DNA of 7,758 nucleotides from Phycisphaerae bacterium (lineage in GTDB: Bacteria; Planctomycetota; Phycisphaerae; Sedimentisphaerales; Anaerobacaceae), in the NCBI GenBank assembly GCA_030602845.1, contig JAUVYZ010000090.1, forward strand, positions 1-7,758, read 5' to 3'. Both the position numbers and the translations under genes were made by a program. Of the stretch, positions 1 through 6,338 are shown one piece after another (the stretch's first letter is position 1; every line of letters starts with the position of its first letter). The notes beneath the pieces are model-generated. The model saw only the letters and a list, made by a program, of their open reading frames with translations, was not told where the DNA came from and did no database searches.

Positions 1-1702
1 CAAATTCGAGGCCCTTTGCGGCGTGCAACGTCATCAAAGCAACACGGCCGCTCGAGGCGTCATAGGCATCGGCATTGCTGAAGAGCGCTATTTGCTGAAG
101 ATAATCGAGCAGTGACGGCTCTTGTGCCTGCTGGTCATATATGTGAGCGGCATTTATCAGCTCGTTAGCGTTATCGAGAGCGGTTTCACTTTCAACGCCG
201 GCGTCCCGAAGGGATTTTTCCAGTCCGGATTCGGCAAAGACGCGCTGGGTGAGCGGGGCAACTTCACCGGCGACATCTTTTTTGAACTGTTCGAGCATAT
301 TGACGAAGGCGGCAATCTTGACTTTTGCAGCTTTAGAGAGAGAATCGATATGCCCTGCGTTTTTGAGGCCATCGAAAAAGGTAGTATTATTCTGAGCGGC
401 GTAGGCACGAACTCTATCGATTGTGGTTTTTCCTATGCCGCGGGGCGGGGTGTTAATGATGCGCAACAGCGCAATTTCATCATCGGGGTTGACAAGGATT
501 TTCAGATAGGCGAGCAGGTCGCGGATTTCCTTTCTGTTGTAGAATTCCACGCCACGAACAACCTGGTACGGTATTTTATTGCGGATAAATGCCTCTTCAA
601 GCATTCTGCTCATAGCATTAACACGATAGAATACGGCTATATCGTTCAGAGACGAAGCTTTGTCAGTTAGCTCTTTTACCTGTTGTGCGACGGCCTCGGC
701 CTCTTCGGCCTCATCCTCGAAGGCCGTTACGACGATACTCCCGGCACCAGACTTCGTGGGGACAAGCTTTTTTTTCTTTCGATTTTGGTTGAATGTAATC
801 AAATTATCGGCAGCTTCGAGAATATTGGTTGTGCTGCGAAAATTTTCTTCGAGCTTGATAACGGTGGCGTCAGGCCAATCATTTTCAAAGGCCAATATGT
901 TGCGGATGTCGGCGCCGCGCCAGCGGTAAATGGACTGGTCGGGGTCGCCGGTTGCGCAAATATTGTTGTGAGCCGAAACAAGGGCCTTAGCGATTTTATA
1001 CTGGGCGTGATTGGTGTCCTGATACTCGTCGATGAGCAGGAATTTGAAACGATTTGACAACTCGGCGCAAACATCGGGATAGCTCTGGAGCAAAAAAGCA
1101 GTTTCCATCAACAAATCATCAAAATCAAGGGCGTTATATTCGCGTAAGATATGTTGATAGCGGGCATATATTCCGGCTAATGTTCTGGAGAAAAAATCGT
1201 CGGCGCCGGCTTTGAAGGGGTCAACGTTTATGAGCTTGTTTTTCAGAACAGAAATCGCGTCAAGCATTCGAGCGGGCGGGAAATTTGTGGTGTCAAGTTC
1301 GCAATCCTTGACGGCCTGCTTGATACATCTGGCCTGGTCGGCTTCGTCATAGATACTAAAGCTGTGGTTTATCTCTGCCTTATCAGCATACTGCCGGAGG
1401 ATTCTGACGCATAAAGAGTGAAAGGTGCTGATATGCGCACCGGCGGAAGCGCCAAGAGCAACCGCCCTCTGGCGCATCTCGTCGGCGGCTTTGTTGGTGA
1501 AAGTTATTGCGCAAATATTGTACGGCTGGACACCCGAATCGATAAGTGCGGCGATTCGGTATGTGATGACGCGGGTTTTACCGCTGCCGGGGCCGGCAAT
1601 AACAAGCAGCGGGCCTTCAACGTGAGAGACAGCTTCTTTTTGTGAAGGGGTTAGTTGTTGCAAGAGTATATCGTGCATTGCGTGTCCGGCTGCGTACGTC
1701 AT
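1..1702 (-). CDS. pcrA: UvrD/PcrA-type ATP-dependent 3'-5' DNA helicase (C-terminus cut off by window edge)
   Basis: This is a superfamily 1A helicase that unwinds duplex DNA with ATP, used in nucleotide excision repair, replication-fork upkeep and removal of RecA or RNA polymerase. The frame is open for 567 codons to the left edge. Motifs in order: Q motif LTPSQKEAV (residues 17-25), Walker A AGPGSGKT (36-43), Ia ITFTNKAADEMRQR (66-79), Walker B LIDEYQDTN (223-231), motif III GDPDQSIYRWRGAD (252-265), motif IV LEENFRST (near 286), then the PcrA-like stretch VEFYNRKEIRDLLAYL followed by INTPPRGIG, and motif V TLHAAKGLEF (558-567), where the window ends. Motif VI and about 150-180 C-terminal residues are missing. 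The chosen ATG overlaps the upstream stop as ATGA; a second in-frame ATG at 1678 is possible but has no ribosome site. Family assignment is very secure; PcrA rather than UvrD or Rep is judged by remembered similarity only. Confidence 0.96.
   Translation of the reverse strand, partial: MTYAAGHAMHDILLQQLTPSQKEAVSHVEGPLLVIAGPGSGKTRVITYRIAALIDSGVQPYNICAITFTNKAADEMRQRAVALGASAGAHISTFHSLCVRILRQYADKAEINHSFSIYDEADQARCIKQAVKDCELDTTNFPPARMLDAISVLKNKLINVDPFKAGADDFFSRTLAGIYARYQHILREYNALDFDDLLMETAFLLQSYPDVCAELSNRFKFLLIDEYQDTNHAQYKIAKALVSAHNNICATGDPDQSIYRWRGADIRNILAFENDWPDATVIKLEENFRSTTNILEAADNLITFNQNRKKKKLVPTKSGAGSIVVTAFEDEAEEAEAVAQQVKELTDKASSLNDIAVFYRVNAMSRMLEEAFIRNKIPYQVVRGVEFYNRKEIRDLLAYLKILVNPDDEIALLRIINTPPRGIGKTTIDRVRAYAAQNNTTFFDGLKNAGHIDSLSKAAKVKIAAFVNMLEQFKKDVAGEVAPLTQRVFAESGLEKSLRDAGVESETALDNANELINAAHIYDQQAQEPSLLDYLQQIALFSNADAYDASSGRVALMTLHAAKGLEF
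1699..1702 (-). promoter_or_regulatory. ATGA stop-start overlap coupling the helical-protein and helicase genes
   Basis: The ATG of the helicase (1702-1700) and the TGA of the upstream gene (1701-1699) share bases. The only purine-rich site nearby, AGGAAGAAG, ends about 15 bases or more before the ATG, which is long for normal initiation. Re-initiation by ribosomes finishing the upstream gene is therefore the likely way the helicase is translated. Confidence 0.7.
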
Positions 1703-3462
1703 TTTAATTTTTTGAGCATTTCTTCTTCCTGCTGCATTAGTTGCTCGAAAAGCCCGGACCTTTCGATTTTTATGCGTCCAAGCAGATTGCGTCTCAGGTC
1801 AGGTGGATACTGCTGGTCATTCAAGAAATCGATAAGTGCAAGGTATCTTAACAACTTAAAATCAGGTAATGCAATCCTTTCCTCGGGGTCTATCGATTTG
1901 TAGTAAAGGTCATAAGCTTCTTTCGCCATATTTTCTAAGCCGGCCGCCTCATCGTCGTCACGCATCGCATATCTGAAATAGCTTTCCCGTAGCATCATTA
2001 GTATAATTTCTTTTGCGTTATTTACGCCTATAGTCCGGAGTTCTTCGCGGAGCCGGTTCCTCGCAAAAGCAACAACATCTGGATCTTTAAATTCATCCAG
2101 CGGATAGAGTTTTCTTAATTGATTATAAATTTTTTGTGCCTGGCGCCTATGGCCTGCCTGATAGAAAGAGAGGACGGCGTTTTTGAGCATATTGCGATGG
2201 CCGTCCTGGAGGGAAACGTAGATGCTTTTACTGAGGTCTTTGTATTTTTCGAGGGTCGCCAGCCGGGCCTCGTTGCATGGCTCAAACATCCTCAAATCCG
2301 GCCGTAAAAATATCTCCTTCCTCTGCTGCGAAGAAGGATCCGATGAACCCTCAGCAGGTAGATTATAGATAAATATTTTTCCGTTGCGAAAGAGGTTTTG
2401 CAAACTATGGGCTACGATACGGTCGGTATTAGCTTCGGTCATCCCGATCATCCGGCGGGATTCCTCTTTGGCGGCTACTTGCAGGCCTTTGACGGCCCAG
2501 TAAATTGCGTGACTGTCGGGATGACGCCAATCCAGAGGGTAATGTTTATTCGGGTCATTCCAGTCGATAGGGCCATAGACTTTATTCAGCTCATGCATTA
2601 AAACCGGGTCAAGTTTCCACGTTCTCCGCAGCTGGTAAGCTTTGGCGAAAATATCAAACCTTTCGAGTGCTTCAGGCCCTCTGATTCTAAAATCATCTAT
2701 AACATTAAATGCGGCGGGCTTGAATCTGCTGGGGTTTTGTCTTAAGGACAGATAATTGCTCACAAATTCGCCATCGGTAAATGCCTTGTCGGCGGATTTT
2801 AGAGCTGTAATTAACGGGACCACATTGGCATCTTTTATGATTTGCTCCCAGTCGGTTGGGGCTTGGGCAAGAGCGTCGAAATATTGGTTATCGGCGGGGC
2901 CGAGCAGCGGTTCCATCGCCAAAGCGAGCTGCAACTTGTAATATTTGTGTGCATCATCCGATACGGCGCCTATTTTGTGCTGGAATATTCTGGCAAGTTC
3001 GCGGTAAAGCGTAATGTTTTTGAGTTTTTGCTTATCAATGGCCTTGTCGCGAAGGAGTTCGTAGCCGTTTTTGACCCATCGCCATCGCTGGTCCGGCTGG
3101 GTCGCGGGTATGGCGACGGAAATGTTATAAGCCATATTCCAGGCGTGAAACTCCCAGACCGATGCAAAACGGGGCTGCAAGGTGGTTATCCATTCTGCAA
3201 GCTGTTTTGCATCGAAGAATTGGCCCTGCTCTTTTAGCTTATCCGCCCGCATCCATAAGACATCTACGACCAGGCCGCGAAAAGCGCCCGTTGCGATGGT
3301 TGTAAATGCAAGGGAAGGGGGAACATTTTCAGGCTTATCGATTATCAGGTGCATATCCTCACGCTGCGAGTTTATGAAATCAAGCTGCATACCAGCGGCG
3401 ATAAGTAAAGCAGCTGCAAGAACAATGCAAAAAGAACAAATTATTGTGTCGCGCGAACGCAT
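1699..3462 (-). CDS. Membrane-anchored helical (TPR-like) protein of unknown function, accessory to the ABC genes
   Basis: I do not recognise a named family. From the chosen ATG the protein has 587 residues. A short basic N-terminus (MRSRD) is followed by one hydrophobic segment (about 7-24), fitting a single-pass anchor or uncleaved signal with the rest outside the membrane. The remainder looks almost wholly helical. Two stretches resemble tetratricopeptide helices: residues 82-114, including LQPRFASVWEFHAWNMAYNI, and 430-454, FYQAGHRRQAQKIYNQLRKL. Residues 300-323 carry two DWxxP motifs and three histidines (see findings). The C-terminus (571-587) is a charged helix. The frame stays open upstream to a possible start at 3570, but that would overlap the permease gene by 79 bases and bury the hydrophobic segment 43 residues in, so the ATG at 3462, 29 bases after the permease stop, is preferred. 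Its place behind an ATPase-permease pair suggests a periplasmic partner or scaffold for that transporter; this is inference. Confidence 0.85.
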   Translation of the reverse strand: MRSRDTIICSFCIVLAAALLIAAGMQLDFINSQREDMHLIIDKPENVPPSLAFTTIATGAFRGLVVDVLWMRADKLKEQGQFFDAKQLAEWITTLQPRFASVWEFHAWNMAYNISVAIPATQPDQRWRWVKNGYELLRDKAIDKQKLKNITLYRELARIFQHKIGAVSDDAHKYYKLQLALAMEPLLGPADNQYFDALAQAPTDWEQIIKDANVVPLITALKSADKAFTDGEFVSNYLSLRQNPSRFKPAAFNVIDDFRIRGPEALERFDIFAKAYQLRRTWKLDPVLMHELNKVYGPIDWNDPNKHYPLDWRHPDSHAIYWAVKGLQVAAKEESRRMIGMTEANTDRIVAHSLQNLFRNGKIFIYNLPAEGSSDPSSQQRKEIFLRPDLRMFEPCNEARLATLEKYKDLSKSIYVSLQDGHRNMLKNAVLSFYQAGHRRQAQKIYNQLRKLYPLDEFKDPDVVAFARNRLREELRTIGVNNAKEIILMMLRESYFRYAMRDDDEAAGLENMAKEAYDLYYKSIDPEERIALPDFKLLRYLALIDFLNDQQYPPDLRRNLLGRIKIERSGLFEQLMQQEEEMLKKLK

Positions 3463-3491
3463 CGTTCGTATCTCGTATTTCGCTTCACGCT

Positions 3492-4856
3492 TTAGATTAT
3501 AATTTTTGCAATTTCTCTGAAGCTGAAAATCAGCAGGGCAAGAAGCAACAATAAAACCGCTTTGATACAAATCATAAGGCCGGCGGCTTCGGCCAATAAA
3601 GGCCAGCTCAATAATCGCGCAGGAACCAGGAATTTTGCAGGGTTAAATTTATCAAACTGAGGCAGGAGCAAAATGACCGGCCTAATAGTGTAAGAATAGA
3701 CCCAACTTAAGTTTTCGCCAAGAAAGTCAAAGGATTCCAAACAGAAGCCGCTAACAGTTGCGGTAAAGAATATCACAAGACAAAGCAATATGGCCACAGG
3801 GAAGGAGAGGAATGTCGAGGCCAATATGCCTAAACAAGCGAGGAAAATCAAACGAAATAAGATTAAAAGAACGGCTCTTATGAAATTGCCGGTGAAGGTA
3901 TCGGCCTCGTAAAGCACTTCCAATCCGTCCTCAGGGGGAAAGATTACCACTGTATTATTCAGGGGGACATTCAGGAAGCCGACAGCCAGATAGCCGTCTT
4001 CGGCGACTACATTGGCAGGAACCTCTATTTCGTGAAAAGTTTGGATTGCATCTTTGCGGTCGAAATCACGAATCGGAGTTTCCCTTTTGGTGCCGTACTT
4101 GATCTGTCTATAGTCACCTACAGTCCATATTCCATAAACATTCAAATCGGGCGGATTTACCGAAACATCGTATTTAAACCTTATAAACAAACTCTGGTTA
4201 GGGTCGAGAGGTCTAACGTTATTAAACTCCCAAATCAATTGTTGACCGGGCACGGCGGCTCTTTTCCATCTTTTCTGGTCTTCAGTAAGTTTGGCGATTA
4301 TTTTCTCGCGCGGGACACCTTCGGGCAGTCGGCCGCTCTTTTCGAGTTTCTTGTAGGCCTCATCGACCTCCCGGGTGACATCGACTTCGGCGGGAATTAG
4401 ACTATTCCGAGCGGTATAAAATTCATTGTCGAGCTGGGCAAGGTCGGCTTCGCTCGCATTGAAATATTTCGGTATATAAATAGTAATGGCGTATATTATA
4501 GCTGAAAAGAGAATGAGCAGAGCCACATCCAATAGTATTACGCCGAGCAGTTTGCCGAAAAGAAGCTGAAAACGGCGAATGGGCTTGGTAATAACAGTAT
4601 ATATTTGCCTCTGTTTTATATCGCTTGTCAGCGAATAGATTGAGACGACTATCGTGAGCAAACAGAGCAAAAAACTGGTGAGCGAAAGGCCATAGCTTAC
4701 AAAGGTCTGGAGCCTGCCCTTCAAAGTACCGTCGCCCGTCATCGCCGCACCCATCACCGGGAGCAGGACAATCAGCAGAATTACGAAAACAGCGGCAATT
4801 TTCATCCGCAAGGCCTGCTTTATAGTATTCGTGGCAACAGCCCAGATACTACGCAT
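3492..4856 (-). CDS. ABC-2 type transporter permease with large extracytoplasmic domain
   Basis: This is the membrane subunit of an ABC transporter, partner of the ATPase encoded just upstream. The 454 residues show an amphipathic basic N-terminus, then hydrophobic segments at about 19-39, 52-76 and 102-129. Between the second and third lies a cytoplasmic stretch (78-102, with KQRQIYTVITKPIRRFQLLF), the coupling pattern typical of ABC-2 permeases that change drug, lipid or polysaccharide placement. Residues 131-325 form a hydrophilic insert: a charged helical part (135-200) then a part rich in beta strands (205-318). More hydrophobic segments follow at about 326-348, 350-372 and 421-446, with a weaker one near 386-399. 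The ATG at 4856 has only a faint purine-rich site (GGAAA) upstream. The next gene starts 29 bases after the TAA stop. Permease class is secure; substrate and direction are not visible, though ABC-2 systems of this shape are usually exporters. Confidence 0.93.
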   Translation of the reverse strand: MRSIWAVATNTIKQALRMKIAAVFVILLIVLLPVMGAAMTGDGTLKGRLQTFVSYGLSLTSFLLCLLTIVVSIYSLTSDIKQRQIYTVITKPIRRFQLLFGKLLGVILLDVALLILFSAIIYAITIYIPKYFNASEADLAQLDNEFYTARNSLIPAEVDVTREVDEAYKKLEKSGRLPEGVPREKIIAKLTEDQKRWKRAAVPGQQLIWEFNNVRPLDPNQSLFIRFKYDVSVNPPDLNVYGIWTVGDYRQIKYGTKRETPIRDFDRKDAIQTFHEIEVPANVVAEDGYLAVGFLNVPLNNTVVIFPPEDGLEVLYEADTFTGNFIRAVLLILFRLIFLACLGILASTFLSFPVAILLCLVIFFTATVSGFCLESFDFLGENLSWVYSYTIRPVILLLPQFDKFNPAKFLVPARLLSWPLLAEAAGLMICIKAVLLLLLALLIFSFREIAKIII

Positions 4857-4951
4857 TTTTCAATTTCCGATTTTCGATTTCAGATCGACAATTGACAACT
4901 GGTCATCCGAAATCGAGCATTGGTCATTTACCATTGACTAAATACCACTGC
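4857..4951. other. Low-complexity intergenic spacer between ABC ATPase and permease genes
   Basis: These 95 bases hold no credible gene. They consist of echoing short words: CGATTTTCGATTT (4868-4880), ATTGAC twice (4891-4896 and 4933-4938), TGGTCAT twice (4900-4906 and 4921-4927). An 8-base inverted pair, TCGATTTC (4874-4881) and GAAATCGA (4909-4916), could form a loose hairpin. It contains no T-run, so a terminator is not supported, and the two flanking genes probably remain co-transcribed. Confidence 0.6.
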
Positions 4952-6160
4952 CTATTCACTATCCTCTTTTTTGTGTGTTGAGCGGCCTGTTAGCTGGTCC
5001 AGGATGTTTTTTTTGCCTTGTTCGGGCTTTGGGCTTTTGGATTCAACCGGTTCTGTTTTAACTTTTCCGTTTCTAACGACGGGTTTCAGCGGGGCCGGTT
5101 TAGTCGGCTCAGTTAGTTTGCTTAGCAGCTCTTCATCGGGTTTGGGTTCAGAAGTTTCAACGGGGACGACTTGCTCTGTTGTTGGAGGTTCCGGGGGTGG
5201 CTGTTGCGATACCGGTTCAGAGACAAGTTTATCGAGTATATTTTCCACAGGGGTCTCCGTTGTGAGAAAACCGCCGATTCGTGTGGTACTGACTGCACCG
5301 CTCGTGGGCTGGGCCTGCTGCTGGGCAGTTGCAACGGTTTTGATGAAAAACGTTTCGAGCTTATCCATTGGAGAAGTTACGACGCAGTCAGCCTGCTCGT
5401 CTTCAATCAGCTGCTTTATCCTCTCAACGGCGGTATCGCTTATGTTGCCGGTAGTAATTTGCTTTTTATTTGTCTGGAGCAGGAGATCTTTAACGTGGCC
5501 TTCGGCCTGAATTTTGCCGCCGTAGAGGATTGCAATTCTATCGCACACATCTTCAACATCGGCAAGCAAATGACTGCAAAGCAAAACCGTCTTGCCGCGT
5601 TTTTTAAGCTCCAGGACTAAATCCTTTATCTGCCTCGTTCCGATAGGGTCAAGTCCGGTTGTCGGCTCGTCCAATATAAGTAAGTCGGGGTCGTTTATCA
5701 GCGCCTGTGCCAGGCCGATTCTGCGTGCCATACCTTTTGAAAACGTTCCAACGGGTCTGTTTGCGACGGCCTTTAGCCCAACCATATCGAGCAGGGCCTC
5801 AATACGCATTTTCCGCACTTTGGCGGGCAGGCCAAACAATCTGCCATAGAAATCCAGGGTTTCGCGGGCGTTCAAATACCTGTAAAGATAGGACTCTTCC
5901 GGCAGAAATCCTATCCGAGCGCTGATTTTAGGGTCGGCGCCGTCGCCGCCAAGACATAAAGCCCTTCCCTTTGTCGGATAAAGCAAGCCGAGCAGCATTT
6001 TCAGGGCGGTTGTTTTACCTGAGCCATTGGGACCTAAAAGGCCGAAAACTTCATTGTAGCGAATCCGTAAATTCAGGTCATCGACGGCATAGACCTTGTC
6101 CCTACCCCACCAATCGGAAAAAACCTTGGTCAAAGAAAAAGTTTCAACTGCATATTCCAT
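4952..6160 (-). CDS. ABC-2 type transporter ATP-binding protein with long Pro/Thr/Glu-rich C-terminal tail
   Basis: This is the ATPase subunit that powers the permease encoded next. Numbering here counts from a TTG at 6166, two codons upstream; the ATG at 6160 is preferred as start, giving 402 residues. The nucleotide-binding domain is complete: Walker A GPNGSGKTT (45-53), Q-loop region IGFLPEE (85-91, with Pro/Glu where many relatives have Gln, as is common in CcmA/NatA-like ATPases), signature FSKGMARR (142-149, Lys and Met in place of the LSGGQ consensus), Walker B LLILDEP (162-168) with catalytic Glu167, D-loop TGLD (170-173) and switch His199. After about residue 280 the chain turns low-complexity, rich in Gln, Pro, Thr, Glu and Lys, for about 120 residues, far longer than the usual family length near 240-310. 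That tail carries three copies of an ILDKL-like motif. No convincing Shine-Dalgarno site precedes the start. Confidence 0.96.
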   Translation of the reverse strand: MEYAVETFSLTKVFSDWWGRDKVYAVDDLNLRIRYNEVFGLLGPNGSGKTTALKMLLGLLYPTKGRALCLGGDGADPKISARIGFLPEESYLYRYLNARETLDFYGRLFGLPAKVRKMRIEALLDMVGLKAVANRPVGTFSKGMARRIGLAQALINDPDLLILDEPTTGLDPIGTRQIKDLVLELKKRGKTVLLCSHLLADVEDVCDRIAILYGGKIQAEGHVKDLLLQTNKKQITTGNISDTAVERIKQLIEDEQADCVVTSPMDKLETFFIKTVATAQQQAQPTSGAVSTTRIGGFLTTETPVENILDKLVSEPVSQQPPPEPPTTEQVVPVETSEPKPDEELLSKLTEPTKPAPLKPVVRNGKVKTEPVESKSPKPEQGKKNILDQLTGRSTHKKEDSE

Positions 6161-6193
6161 AAACAAATCAAAACTTAAAAGTCAAAAATCAAC

Positions 6194-6210
6194 ATGACAC
6201 TTAGTGTCAT
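6194..6210. repeat. Short perfect palindrome ATGACAC-TTA-GTGTCAT
   Basis: Seven-base arms with a three-base centre overlap the left end of the larger palindromic element, sharing its TGTCAT. On the minus strand it is followed within a few bases by the T-rich stretch GTTGATTTTTGACTTTT, so it could form a weak terminator-like hairpin after the metal ATPase gene, or be an operator just upstream of the ABC ATPase start (about 34 bases away). The T-run is interrupted, so neither role is certain. Confidence 0.4.
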
Positions 6211-6295
6211 TGCGAGCCCGAACAAAGTGAGGGCGTGGCAATCTCAAACCTAACCAGTGAGATTGCTTTGGTCGCTTCGCTTCCTCGCAATGACA
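6205..6295. repeat. Palindromic dispersed-repeat-like element (nested inverted repeats)
   Basis: The ends are a perfect 12-base inverted repeat, TGTCATTGCGAG (6205-6216) and CTCGCAATGACA (6284-6295). Inside is a second perfect 9-base pair, GCAATCTCA (6238-6246) and TGAGATTGC (6258-6266), around an 11-base loop. The stretches between outer and inner arms differ in sequence (6217-6237 versus 6267-6283), so a transcript would fold into a long stem with an internal bulge. The words TGTCATTGCGAG and GCAATCTC match a palindromic repeat that I recall scattered in intergenic DNA of many unrelated bacteria. It encodes nothing credible. It lies between the metal ATPase stop and the ABC ATPase start and may act as a stem-loop that ends or stabilises the upstream transcript. 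Confidence 0.75.
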
Positions 6296-6338
6296 TTTTG
6301 GATTTTGCATTGTAATTTTACATTTTGGACTTTGATAT
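6296..6338. other. A/T-rich intergenic filler between metal ATPase stop and palindromic element
   Basis: The short word ACATTTTGGA and close variants recur (ACATTTTGGATTTTGC, ACATTTTGGACTTTG, and ACATTTTCC just inside the gene end), giving an imperfect tandem look. No gene or clear regulatory signal is visible. Confidence 0.45.

Noticed and set aside
122..1057. Plus-strand open frames under the helicase gene
   Set aside because: The minus strand here is continuously open and contains conserved helicase motifs in order, so these are antisense shadows.
3463..3570. N-terminal extension of the helical protein to a start at 3570
   Set aside because: It would overlap the permease gene by 79 bases, and the 36 extra residues are not like a signal or domain; the ATG at 3462 puts the hydrophobic anchor at the N-terminus.
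4971..5510. Plus-strand open frame of 179 codons, Ser/Gly/Val-rich
   Set aside because: It is the antisense shadow of the Pro/Thr/Glu-rich ATPase tail; its composition follows from that and it has no domain of its own.
6161..6166. TTG at 6166 as start of the ABC ATPase
   Set aside because: An ATG lies two codons downstream and neither has a ribosome site, so the more usual codon is preferred; the difference is two residues.
6157..6185. Sigma-70-like promoter on the minus strand before the ABC ATPase (TTGACT with 17-base spacing)
   Set aside because: The matching -10 position would fall on the ATG at 6160 and reads TTATGG, so it cannot drive this start; no better pair was seen.
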